Source: Gammaproteobacteria bacterium | Lineage (GTDB): Bacteria; Pseudomonadota; Gammaproteobacteria; Xanthomonadales; Rhodanobacteraceae | Length of the DNA stretch: 44,228 nucleotides | Reading direction: 5' to 3' | NCBI GenBank assembly: GCA_021324095.1 | Contig: JAJPJT010000125.1 | Coordinates: 1-44,228 of the forward strand | Shown here: positions 17,988 to 26,090 of the stretch, in pieces | Layout: every line of letters begins with the position of its first letter | Numbering within the stretch: position 1 is the first letter of the stretch | Translations under genes and position numbers: made by a program | Notes under the pieces: generated by a model | The model's input: the letters and a program-made list of their open reading frames with translations, nothing else | Database searches by the model: none | What the model was told of the DNA's origin: nothing

Positions 17988-18012
17988 TTACATCGGTGTA
18001 AGAGGGATTTAC
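17988..18012. promoter_or_regulatory. AT-rich divergent promoter region with small dyad
   Basis: The 224 bp between the PNGase A-like and rhomboid starts contain an AT-rich patch unusual for this window: TTACA-TCGG-TGTAA (17988-18001) followed by TTTACATATACA. The dyad could be an operator and the patch could hold -10 elements for either side. No regulator gene is adjacent. Confidence 0.35.
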
Positions 18013-18143
18013 ATATACAACCGCCGCGCGTCTTTGCTGCTTTGGGGGGGAATTCCGATCGACCCATACCGCGGTGTGTGGCGGCCATTCGCGCACGCGG
18101 CGCCGATCCTGCACAATTGAGCTTTTGCGCAAGGGGAACGGAC

Positions 18144-18755
18144 ATGTTGTTGACGCTCGCCATCATCGCCGTGACCTGCGTCGTGTCATGGGTCGCGTTC
18201 AAGAACGGCAAGCTGATGCAACGTTTGCTGTTGTGGCCGCCTGCGGTCGAAAAGAAGCACGAATACTGGCGCTTGTTGAGTTACGGCCTGGTGCACGCGG
18301 ATTTCCAGCACCTGCTGTTCAACATGCTCACGCTGTTCTTTTTCGGGCGCGTGATGGAGGGCTTTTTTGCGCGCTATCTCGGGCCGTTCGGATTCCTGTG
18401 GTTCTACCTCGGTGGCCTGCTGGTTTCGATCCTGCCGACCTATCTTGCGAATCGCCGCAATGCCAACTATCACAGTCTGGGTGCTTCCGGCGCGGTATTG
18501 GCGGTGTTGTTTGCTTTTATCCTGTTGTCGCCGTGGTCGATGATCTTCGTGGTCTTCTTTCCTGTCCCTGCGATTCTCTACGCTGCAATCTTCCTCGTCT
18601 ATTCGATCTACATGGGCCAGCGCGGTGGTGGTTACATCAACCACAGCGCGCATTCCTGGGGCGCGGCGTACGGCATCGTGTTCACGGTGATCATGGAGCC
18701 CCGAGTCACGGTGATCTTCATGCAGCAACTCCTGCACCCGTCCTTCCGCCTGTAA
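18144..18755 (+). CDS. Rhomboid-family intramembrane serine protease
   Basis: A 203-residue polytopic membrane protein of the rhomboid fold. It shows the entry motif [11 protein letters not shown], the nucleophile motif GASG (Ser about 115) in one helix and a catalytic His about 170 in [12 protein letters not shown] in a later helix, so the Ser-His dyad looks intact. Rhomboids cut transmembrane segments of other proteins; the bacterial substrate here is unknown. The ATG at 18144 follows AAGGGGAA. It is followed by a tandem repeat and then lipA, which has its own upstream space. Confidence 0.87.
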   Translation: MLLTLAIIAVTCVVSWVAFKNGKLMQRLLLWPPAVEKKHEYWRLLSYGLVHADFQHLLFNMLTLFFFGRVMEGFFARYLGPFGFLWFYLGGLLVSILPTYLANRRNANYHSLGASGAVLAVLFAFILLSPWSMIFVVFFPVPAILYAAIFLVYSIYMGQRGGGYINHSAHSWGAAYGIVFTVIMEPRVTVIFMQQLLHPSFRL

Positions 18756-18791
18756 GTGCATTCGCTCGTTCGAACAGTCGCGCACATGGAC

Positions 18792-18854
18792 GTGCGCGGT
18801 GTTTCCCAGGGATGGGTCTGACCTGTGCGCGGTGTTTCCCAGGGACGGGTCTGA
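18792..18854. repeat. Two 30-bp near-identical tandem repeats
   Basis: Copies at 18792-18821 and 18825-18854 differ at one base (period 33 bp). Each starts GTGCGCGGTGTTTCCCAGGG and contains the small dyad TCCC-A-GGGA. The first copy begins in a 7-bp hairpin (CGCGCAC/GTGCGCG). It lies between the rhomboid gene and lipA and looks like a dispersed intergenic element. Confidence 0.75.
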
Positions 18855-18913
18855 AGCAAGTTACAATGGGTGGCGCAGATTGTCGTGCGCACACATCTTC
18901 TGATCGAATCCCC

Positions 18914-19948
18914 ATGAGCGAAACCCTGGGCAGCACCCGCCCCCTGCCGGGCAGCAAATTCGACAGCCCTCAAGGCACGCGTGCGGTCAAGGATGGCATC
19001 CGCCCTAGCGCGCTGAGCAGGCTGCCCGACGCGGAACGCAAGCCGCCGTGGTTGCGCGTGAAGCTTCCGGCCGGCGCGAAGTACGAGGCCATCCGCGATA
19101 TCGTGCGCACGCACAAGTTGTCGACCGTGTGCGCCGAATCGAAGTGCCCGAACATTGCCGAATGCTGGGGACGCGGCACTGCCACGTTGATGCTGATGGG
19201 CTCGGTATGCACCCGGGCCTGCAAGTTCTGCTCGGTCTCGACGGGCAATCCGCACGGCTGGCTGGATCCGATGGAGCCAGCCAGCGTCGCCGATGCCGTC
19301 GCGCTCATGAACCTCAAGTACGTGGTGCTGACCTCGGTCGATCGCGATGACCTGCCGGATGGCGGCGCGGGGCACTATGCGGCATGCATCCGCGCGATCC
19401 ATGCGCGCACGCCTGAAACCGCGGTGGAAGCATTGACGCCGGATTTCGCTGGCCGCCACCAGCAGGTCGCGACGGTCCTGGATGCGGGCCTCGCCACCTA
19501 CGCGCAGAACATCGAAACGGTCGAACGGCTGACCCATCCGGTGCGCGACCCCCGGGCGGGTTACCGACAGACGCTCGATGTCCTGAAGTTCGCCAAGGGC
19601 CATGCACCGGCAACCGTCACCAAGACGAGCATGATGCTGGGCCTCGGCGAAACCGATGACGAGATCGAACGCACCCTCGCCGAGATCCGCGCCGCCGACG
19701 TGGACGTGGTGACGATGGGTCAATACATGCGCCCCACCCGGAATCACCTGCCGGTCGAGCGGTTCGTGACGCCAGAGCAATTCCAGCAGTACCGCGAACT
19801 GGCACTCGGCATGGGCTTCCTCGAAGTGGTGTCGGGGCCGCTGGTGCGCTCGAGCTATCGCGCCGAGCGGGTGCTGGAGCATAACAACGTCGGACTCGAC
19901 GAGACGGTCTTCGACGGCATCCGCCGCACGGCCGCGATGCGGTGCTGA
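18914..19948 (+). CDS. lipA: Lipoyl synthase
   Basis: A 344-residue radical-SAM enzyme that inserts two sulfurs into octanoyl groups on lipoate-dependent proteins (pyruvate and 2-oxoglutarate dehydrogenases, GcvH). It has both cluster motifs: the auxiliary [4Fe-4S] set [12 protein letters not shown] and the radical-SAM set CTRACKFC, plus [20 protein letters not shown] and the C-terminal SSYRAE whose serine ligates the auxiliary cluster. Length is normal for proteobacterial LipA. lipB, often the neighbour, is not here. The next gene starts at a GTG overlapping the lipA stop, suggesting co-transcription. Confidence 0.97.
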   Translation: MSETLGSTRPLPGSKFDSPQGTRAVKDGIRPSALSRLPDAERKPPWLRVKLPAGAKYEAIRDIVRTHKLSTVCAESKCPNIAECWGRGTATLMLMGSVCTRACKFCSVSTGNPHGWLDPMEPASVADAVALMNLKYVVLTSVDRDDLPDGGAGHYAACIRAIHARTPETAVEALTPDFAGRHQQVATVLDAGLATYAQNIETVERLTHPVRDPRAGYRQTLDVLKFAKGHAPATVTKTSMMLGLGETDDEIERTLAEIRAADVDVVTMGQYMRPTRNHLPVERFVTPEQFQQYRELALGMGFLEVVSGPLVRSSYRAERVLEHNNVGLDETVFDGIRRTAAMRC

Positions 19949-20415
19949 TATCGGACGCAGGGGAACGCTGGCGCGCCGCGGAGCTGTTCGTGGCGACGGG
20001 GGCGGTGGCGATCATCGCGGGTGGCCTGTTGGCAGCCGGCGTCGCGCACCATCCACCGCAGCTCCTGGTCTGGATGTCGGCCTATCTGGTGCTGATCGTC
20101 GGGGTGGCGCAGATCGTGTTCGGCGCCGGACAGGCGCGGTTGTCTCCGCAGGTGCCGCAGACACGCTGGATCGCTGCGGAATGGATCGTGTTCAACCTCG
20201 GCAATGCCGGGGTCGTCGCCGGGACCCTGCTCGGGTGGTTCGCGATGGTGCTGGCAGGCACGGTGCTGTTTGCGGCCGGCATCGCCTTGTTCCTGGCCGG
20301 AACCCGTGGCGCGGCGCGCGGCGGCTGGCTGGCCGGCTACCGGATACTGCTCGGCCTGATCTTCCTCAGTTCGCTGGTGGGGCTGGGACTATCCGCCGCG
20401 AATCATCTGCATTGA
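19942..20415 (+). CDS. Small four-helix membrane protein, unknown function
   Basis: A 157-residue protein with four or five hydrophobic helices and a short charged N-terminus. No family recognised. The GTG start overlaps the end of lipA by seven bases, which suggests translational coupling. Nothing in it points to lipoate metabolism. Codon use matches its neighbours, and the frame is open throughout, so I consider it a real gene. Confidence 0.7.
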   Translation: MLISDAGERWRAAELFVATGAVAIIAGGLLAAGVAHHPPQLLVWMSAYLVLIVGVAQIVFGAGQARLSPQVPQTRWIAAEWIVFNLGNAGVVAGTLLGWFAMVLAGTVLFAAGIALFLAGTRGAARGGWLAGYRILLGLIFLSSLVGLGLSAANHLH

Positions 20416-20423
20416 CGGTGCCT

Positions 20424-20642
20424 TCAACGCCAAGGCTTGCTGCCGGCCAGCCAAGCCCGCAACTGCGCGTCGTCGGCGCCTCCAAGTATTTGTTCGGCCT
20501 CGCGATAATTGGCGGCATCGAGGTGCCGTTGCAGCACGCCCTCGTCGCCGATGCGGGTGAAAATCAGCAGCACCTCGCCGAATGAAGCCTCCATCAACGC
20601 GGTCTGCCAGTGCCGGCCCTGATCGTCATCGAAGCTGCGCAT
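20424..20642 (-). CDS. Small conserved-looking hypothetical protein
   Basis: A 72-residue acidic soluble protein (starts MRSFDDDQGRHWQTALM, ends LRAWLAGSKPWR). Its start-to-stop composition and charged pattern look like a real protein, and I recall similar short proteins in Xanthomonadales, but no function is known. It is convergent with the membrane protein gene (8 bp gap). Confidence 0.68.
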   Translation of the reverse strand: MRSFDDDQGRHWQTALMEASFGEVLLIFTRIGDEGVLQRHLDAANYREAEQILGGADDAQLRAWLAGSKPWR

Positions 20643-20738
20643 GGCTGACCTGAATGTCGGAGGGGATCAAGAGGATACACGTGCGGGCGAGCCCCATTCA
20701 TGCGATAATTGGCCGGTCCTGACGCTCGGATCGCGCGA

Positions 20739-21086
20739 ATGACGACGTGGCGGGGTGGGTGCCATTGCGGCCGGATCGCCTTTGAGGTGGACGGCGAAAT
20801 CGACACCGTGATGGAATGCAATTGCTCGCATTGCCGGCCCAAGGGCTACCTGATGTGGTTCGTGCCACGCCAAGCCTTGCGGCTGGCGACGCCTGAGGCG
20901 GACGTGAGCACGTACCGCTTCAACAAGCACAAGATCGCCCACCATTTCTGCCCTGTTTGTGGCGTGGCGCCGTTTGCGGAGGGGGAACGCGATGGGCACG
21001 CGATGGCGGCGGTGAACGCCCGCTGTCTCGAAGGGGTCGAACCGTCCGGCCTGAATATTCGTCGGATCGATGGCCGCGCGCTGTAG
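20739..21086 (+). CDS. GFA/CENP-V family zinc protein
   Basis: A 115-residue protein of the GFA (glutathione-dependent formaldehyde-activating) fold. The metal-binding Cys pattern is present: GGCHCGRIAFEV, CNCSHC and FCPVCGVAPF. The family name comes from Paracoccus Gfa; most members have not been shown to act on formaldehyde. Single gene; the ATG at 20739 is chosen because the family begins right before the first Cys motif. Confidence 0.88.
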   Translation: MTTWRGGCHCGRIAFEVDGEIDTVMECNCSHCRPKGYLMWFVPRQALRLATPEADVSTYRFNKHKIAHHFCPVCGVAPFAEGERDGHAMAAVNARCLEGVEPSGLNIRRIDGRAL

Positions 21087-21188
21087 CGCGGCAACACGAC
21101 ATTCACGGCGGCTTGCCTTGGCTGAAGAGGTTCCCAAGCCTCGGTCGCCGGTCGAGCACGCAACACAACGAACATGAGGAACGCAGCA

Positions 21189-21737
21189 ATGGCAACATCA
21201 CGGAAACGCAAACCCTCGATCAAGGCCGCCGGGAAATCAACCCGCAAGGCGCCGGCAAAATCCCGGGTGGCGCGTAGCAGCGCGGCGAAGCCGGTCAAGG
21301 CTGCCAAAGCGGAGAAGAAAGGCTCTGTCCGGAAGACGTCCAAGGACACGCCGGTGAAGACACCTGCCCGGCCGACGCGTGCCACCGAAACGGCAATGCC
21401 TCCTGCAAAACCTGCGGCGCCGCGTCCGGCTTCGGTCAAATCAGCGGCCAGGGCCGTGGCTGCAGCGCGCGCCAGTGCTGCGAAGCGGAGGCCGCCTTCG
21501 TATATCCCCCGCTCGCGCTTCAACGATGACTGGATGCTGGGTGGACCGGTGGAATTGCCCCGCCAGCCCAATCCTGCGGCGCACGCGCCGACCCGCAAGC
21601 CGCCGAAACCGCGCGCTCCAAAGCCCAAGGCAATCAGCCACGAGCAGGCGGTCGCGAACCTTAAGGCGCTGCTGGAATCGCGCAAGCGCAAGGACCGTGG
21701 TGGTTCCGCCGGGGCTTCTGCGGGCAAGGGCGCATGA
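21189..21737 (+). CDS. Lys/Ala/Pro-rich histone H1-like protein
   Basis: A 182-residue very basic protein. Residues 1-105 are low-complexity Lys/Ala/Pro/Ser/Thr, like histone H1 tails or AlgP. The C-terminal 75 residues are more ordered, with YIPRSRFNDDWMLGGPVELP and a helix AISHEQAVANLKALLESRKR. DNA binding is plausible from composition but unproven. The start at 21189 is preferred over an upstream ATG five codons earlier; both are possible. A terminator follows. Confidence 0.72.
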   Translation: MATSRKRKPSIKAAGKSTRKAPAKSRVARSSAAKPVKAAKAEKKGSVRKTSKDTPVKTPARPTRATETAMPPAKPAAPRPASVKSAARAVAAARASAAKRRPPSYIPRSRFNDDWMLGGPVELPRQPNPAAHAPTRKPPKPRAPKPKAISHEQAVANLKALLESRKRKDRGGSAGASAGKGA

Positions 21738-21739
21738 TT

Positions 21740-21771
21740 CTTTGCCGGCGCGCCGATTCGGCAAGGCTTTT
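21740..21771 (+). terminator. Terminator after the basic protein gene
   Basis: Stem CTTTGCCG/CGGCAAGG (one G-T pair) with an 11-base spacer, followed by CTTTT. An AT-rich stretch just after it probably carries the promoter of the next gene. Confidence 0.6.
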
Positions 21772-21868
21772 ATAACAAAACTCTTCAGTTTAGATTTACC
21801 CCGATTCCGGGATACTGGCTCCGCCGCTGAGAGCGGACAGTCCGTCGAAGACGGGGAGAGGAGCAATC

Positions 21869-22384
21869 ATGCGAAGCAAACCTGGTTCGATCCGCAACAA
21901 GGTCATGGTCGCTTGCGCACTGGTGGTGGCGGCTGTGCTGGCTGCGCCGGCGGCGCTGGCACACGATGGCTACCGCGGCCATGGGGATCGGAGTGGCGAT
22001 GTACTCGGCGCGCTGGTCGTCGGCGCCGTGATCGGCGGGGTGCTGGTCAGTGCCGCGCAACACGACCACAACTATTACAACGGCAGTTACTACTACCCCG
22101 AGCAGGCGTATCCCCCACCCGGCTATTACGGCGGCTATCCGTCCTATCCCGCGTATTCATACCCGGCCTATCCGGCGTATTCGTATGGGAATGCCGGCTA
22201 CTACGGCTATCCGAGCTACGGGTACGGGGGTGGGTTGAGCGTCGGCGTCGTTTATAGCAGCCACGGCAATGGCTATCGGGGCGGGCATTACTACGGTGGA
22301 TCGCGCGGCTACTACGACCGCGACCACGATCGTGGTTACCGCGGCGGCGGCAGGGGACATTATTACTCGCGCGGCGGCCACTGA
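21869..22384 (+). CDS. Secreted Tyr/Gly-rich low-complexity protein
   Basis: A 171-residue exported protein. Signal peptide about 1-31 (ends APAALA), then a Gly-zipper-like hydrophobic segment (VLGALVVGAVIGGVLVSAA), then a long Tyr/Gly/Pro/Ser repeat region of GYPSYPAYSYPAYPAYSY type and a Gly/His/Arg/Asp-rich end. No catalytic motif. Such proteins are often envelope-associated; the function is unknown. Has its own promoter region and a strong terminator. Confidence 0.78.
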   Translation: MRSKPGSIRNKVMVACALVVAAVLAAPAALAHDGYRGHGDRSGDVLGALVVGAVIGGVLVSAAQHDHNYYNGSYYYPEQAYPPPGYYGGYPSYPAYSYPAYPAYSYGNAGYYGYPSYGYGGGLSVGVVYSSHGNGYRGGHYYGGSRGYYDRDHDRGYRGGGRGHYYSRGGH

Positions 22385-22404
22385 TCGCCATCTTGCAAGT
22401 TCCG

Positions 22405-22434
22405 AAAGACCCGGTTGTTCGCAATCGGGTCTTT
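22405..22434 (+). terminator. Strong terminator with UUCG tetraloop
   Basis: A 13-bp stem (AAAGACCCGGTTG/CAATCGGGTCTTT, one G-U pair) closes on a TTCG tetraloop and is followed by T-rich DNA. Its arms start and end in A- and T-tracts, so it may also serve the Rieske gene arriving from the other side. Confidence 0.88.
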
Positions 22435-22486
22435 TCGTTTTCAAGACCGGCTTTGCTTCGAGAGGCCCAGGCGCATCAGCGGTTCG

Positions 22487-23560
22487 TCAAACACTGACGG
22501 ACCGGTAGGCCTCGCGCAGCAATTCATGGAAATGGTGCACGCCATTTTCGCGCTTCGGGTTCAGGCGTCCGGCGACATAGGAGCCGGAAACCAGGCCACG
22601 CTGGACGATTTCGCACATGTCGACGTCCTGGCGCTGCACCAGATCACTGAAATCGTGATCTCGGGTATGGCGTGATTCGACATCGTCAGCGTCGCGCGGA
22701 TAGAAGTAATCGAAGGTCACCCGGCATTTTCCGGGCGCCAATGGAATGACCCGGTTCGTCTGCATCCGGTCCGGGAGCACGTTGAGCAGGGTATTGGGCC
22801 ACACGAACCAGTACAGCGCTTCGCCATCCCCGTACAGCGTCCCGTCGCTCGAGAGCGGACTGTGCTGCAGCGAATACCACCGCGACGTTTCGATGATGTA
22901 ATCGCGGTAGTCGAGCATCCGGTTGAGTTCCGGGTGGATGTGCGGAACGTGGTAGCCCTCGAGATAATTGTCGATGTAGGTTTTCCAGTCGCAATCGATG
23001 TCGTAATCGTAGTGGCGATGGAAGACATACCCGGCGAGTTGCTGCTCGCCCAGCCGTGCATCGATACCCTCGATGATTTCTGCGAAGGATGCTGCGGGGT
23101 CCAGCGCCGCGAACACGAAACCGCGCCATTCCGCGACATGTGCTTGCGGCAGCCGAATCGCAGGCATGGCGAAACCGCACGCGTCGTCCATCTCGGTCGC
23201 GTTGAGCAACTGTCCGTCGAGCGCATAGGTCCAGCCGTGGTAGTGGCAACGGAGGCGTTTGGCGCCGCGGCCGTTGCACAGCGCGAGCGGGCCGGCGCGA
23301 TGGCGGCAGACATTGTGCAGCGCGCGCAGCATCCCGTCGTTGTCACGCACGAGCAGCAGCGGCACGCCGGCGATCTCGCCGACGACGTGGTCGCCTGGTC
23401 CAGCCAGTTGTTCGGCGCGCGCCAATAATTACCAGCCTCGAGCAAACACCGCCTTCCGGTCGCGCTCGGCGCTTTCTGCACCCGAATAGAACCTTGCCGG
23501 GAGCGCGAACGCGTGCTCCAGCGGTTGGGCGGCAAGCTCTTTCTTGTCGGGCTGCGTCAT
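22487..23560 (-). pseudogene. Rieske oxygenase alpha-subunit gene with in-frame TAA
   Basis: The intact frame would encode about 357 residues of a Rieske non-haem iron oxygenase. Residues 1-43 (starts MTQPDKKEL, ends KAVFARGW) are followed by TAA at 23429-23431 and then by the rest in the same frame (LLARAEQLAGPGDHV). The Rieske [2Fe-2S] ligands (CRHRAG and RCHYHGW) and the iron site NYLEGYHVPHIH are preserved. The type is closest in pattern to choline/betaine/carnitine-type monooxygenases. A CAA codon changed to TAA would give the stop. The piece after the stop could start at a TTG but would lack its N-terminus. Divergent from egtB. Confidence 0.82.
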
Positions 23561-23721
23561 GGGTCGGGCCACGTCAGATTGGCGAGCGCGAGTACCGACA
23601 GCATCCCGAAGCCCACCTCGGCCGGTGGCGCCGTCACATCGGCTGAACGCGCACGTTGCTTGAATTAAGGTTCCGGAGCGTAGGGTACACGCATACCCGC
23701 CGCATCGAGGGACCATCGGAA

Positions 23722-24999
23722 ATGTCCGCACAGCCCCGGCCGAACCGGACTACGCCCGGTATCGCCAAGCTGCTCCCCGCGTATCGGCGCGTGCGCGACA
23801 CGACCGTGGCCTTGTGCGCGACGCTGGCGCCGGAAGACACCGTGGCGCAGTCGATGCCGGACGCCAGCCCTGCCAAGTGGCACCTTGCACACACCACATG
23901 GTTTTTCGAGCAGTTCCTGCTCGCGCATTTCGATCCCGATTACCGCCGCTTCCACGATGGCTGGGATTTCCTGTTCAACTCGTATTACCAGACCGTCGGG
24001 CCGATGCACGCGCGCCCGCAGCGGGGATTGCTGACGCGGCCGACGCTGCGCGAAGTCATCGATTACCGCGCGTACGTCGATGACGCGATGGAGAATCTGC
24101 TGGAGCGCCGCGGCAACGATGGCGAACTGTCATCGCGCCTTGCGCTCGGGCTCAACCACGAGCAGCAGCATCAGGAGCTGCTGTTGACGGACATCCAGCA
24201 TCTGTTCTCGTTGAACCCGCTTCAACCGGTATTCCGGGAGGCGCCCGCCGCCGCCGCCGCGGAACCGGTCGCAATGGCATTCATCGCGGGACCGCATGGC
24301 ATCGTCGAAGCGGGTTATGCAGGCGATGGTTTTTGCTACGACAACGAATTGCCATGCCACCGCGAATTGCTTCACCCGCATGCGATCGCCAATCGCTGCA
24401 TCACCAATGCCGAGTTCCGCGATTTCATCGACGACGGCGGCTACCGCAAACCCGCACTGTGGCTGTCAGAGGGATGGGACACCGTGCACCGCGAGGGATG
24501 GTCGCATCCGCTGTACTGGGACGAAGGCATGGAAACGGCATTCACGCTGGCGGGTCGCCGCGCCATTGAACCTTCTGCACCCGTCTGCCACGTCAGCTTC
24601 TTCGAAGCCGATGCCTTCGCGCGCTGGGCGGGAGCGCGCTTGCCGACCGAGTTCGAATGGGAGTCGATGGCACAGGATCTTCCGGTCGAAGGCAACTTCG
24701 CCGATTCGGGCGCCCTGCGGCCGCTGCCCGCATCGTCAAACAGGAGCGGAACCCGGATGCTGCAGGTGTTCGGAGACGTGTGGGAATGGACCGCCAGCCC
24801 GTACGTGGGCTACCCCGGATACAGGCCGGCAGCCGGTGCGATCGGCGAATACAACGGGAAGTTCATGTGCGGCCAGTGGGTGTTGCGCGGCGGCTCGTGC
24901 GCGACTCCCACAGGACATGTCCGCGCGACCTACCGCAATTTCTTTCATCCGGCGGCGCGCTGGCAGTTCAGCGGCCTGCGATTGGCCAGGGACTTATGA
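23722..24999 (+). CDS. egtB: Ergothioneine biosynthesis sulfoxide synthase
   Basis: A 425-residue non-haem iron enzyme that joins hercynine to a cysteine donor (gamma-glutamylcysteine or cysteine) using O2. The N-terminal DinB-like domain (about 15-160) supplies the three-His iron site: His57 in WHLAHTTWF and His146/His150 in NHEQQHQE. The C-terminal formylglycine-generating-enzyme fold (about 190-425) has VFGDVWEWTASPY, LRGGSCAT and RATYRNFFHPAARW. Start ATG at 23722; an upstream TTG is less likely. Overlaps egtD by four bases. Whether it uses gamma-glutamylcysteine or free cysteine cannot be read here; egtA and egtC are not in the window. Confidence 0.95.
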   Translation: MSAQPRPNRTTPGIAKLLPAYRRVRDTTVALCATLAPEDTVAQSMPDASPAKWHLAHTTWFFEQFLLAHFDPDYRRFHDGWDFLFNSYYQTVGPMHARPQRGLLTRPTLREVIDYRAYVDDAMENLLERRGNDGELSSRLALGLNHEQQHQELLLTDIQHLFSLNPLQPVFREAPAAAAAEPVAMAFIAGPHGIVEAGYAGDGFCYDNELPCHRELLHPHAIANRCITNAEFRDFIDDGGYRKPALWLSEGWDTVHREGWSHPLYWDEGMETAFTLAGRRAIEPSAPVCHVSFFEADAFARWAGARLPTEFEWESMAQDLPVEGNFADSGALRPLPASSNRSGTRMLQVFGDVWEWTASPYVGYPGYRPAAGAIGEYNGKFMCGQWVLRGGSCATPTGHVRATYRNFFHPAARWQFSGLRLARDL

Positions 25000-25991
25000 G
25001 CCCCAACAGTGCGGCACTGCGTCCCATCCACCTCGACGACCGGCGTTCCGGCGGTGGCGGCATCCTCGCCGATGTGATGGAAGGGCTTGCGCGTTGCCCC
25101 AAAAGCATCTCTTCGAAATATTTTTACGATGCGCGCGGCTCGGACCTGTTCGAGCGCATTTGCGAGCAACCCGAGTATTACCCGACGCGGGTCGAGCTCG
25201 AGATCATGCGCGGGAATATTGCCGCGATTGCGGAGGCGCTCGGCCCGAACGTGCGTCTGGTCGAATACGGCAGTGGCAGTGGCCTGAAAACGCGGCTGTT
25301 GTTGCGGCAACTCGAAATGCCGGTGGCCTATGTCCCGGTCGAGATTTCCCGCGCCGCGCTGGCAGAAAGCGTGGCGGCGCTCGGGCGCGAATTTCCGGAT
25401 ATCGAAATGCTGCCGGTATGCGCGGACTTCACGAGTCCAATCATGTTGCCGCGCGCGGCACGCGCGCCACGCCAGACCGTCGTTTACTTCCCCGGTTCCA
25501 CGCTCGGCAACTTTGCGCCGGACGACGCATTGCGCCTGCTGCGCCAGATGCGCGTCGAGGCGGGGCAGGGCGGGGGGATGCTGGGTGGCGGCGTGCTGAT
25601 CGGCACAGATCTCGTCAAGGACCGGGTGCCGCTGGAGGCGGCCTACAACGATTCAGCGGGCGTCACCGCCGAATTCACCCTCAACCTGCTGGTACGCCTG
25701 AACCGGGAGCTCCATGCGGATTTCGATCTTGCCGGCTTTCGGCACCGTGCGCGCTACAACTCCTTGGCAGGACGCATCGAGACGCAGATCATCAGCAACC
25801 GTGAGCAGGACGTGCACGTGGACGGTCATGCGTTCCATTTCGCCGCAGGCGAGGCAATGCAGGTCGAATTGAGTTGCAAGTACACGCTGGACGGCTTCGC
25901 CCGCCTGGCTGCTCGCGCCGGGCTGCAGGTTGCCGAGGTCTGGACCGATCCGGCCAGCCAGTTCAGCGTGCAATGGCTGACCTGCACCTGA
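24996..25991 (+). CDS. egtD: Histidine N-alpha-methyltransferase
   Basis: A 331-residue SAM-dependent enzyme that trimethylates histidine to hercynine. Family marks: SSKYFYDARGSDLFERI, PEYYPTRVE (histidine site), EYGSGSGLKT (SAM motif I) and the histidine-binding Asn at about 172 in FPGSTLGNF. The C-terminal YNSLAGRIETQI is also typical. The start overlaps the egtB stop (ATGA), so EgtB and EgtD are co-translated, although EgtD acts first in the pathway. A 99-bp gap separates it from the M14 peptidase gene. Confidence 0.95.
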   Translation: MSPNSAALRPIHLDDRRSGGGGILADVMEGLARCPKSISSKYFYDARGSDLFERICEQPEYYPTRVELEIMRGNIAAIAEALGPNVRLVEYGSGSGLKTRLLLRQLEMPVAYVPVEISRAALAESVAALGREFPDIEMLPVCADFTSPIMLPRAARAPRQTVVYFPGSTLGNFAPDDALRLLRQMRVEAGQGGGMLGGGVLIGTDLVKDRVPLEAAYNDSAGVTAEFTLNLLVRLNRELHADFDLAGFRHRARYNSLAGRIETQIISNREQDVHVDGHAFHFAAGEAMQVELSCKYTLDGFARLAARAGLQVAEVWTDPASQFSVQWLTCT

Positions 25992-26090
25992 CACGAGGTC
26001 GCGTCTCCATCTCCGTGTCTTTGGGCACACCTGTACGCGGTGAAATTCGGCTAGTCTTGCCCGTTTCGTGGATCCTTCCAGGGTGGGGCT

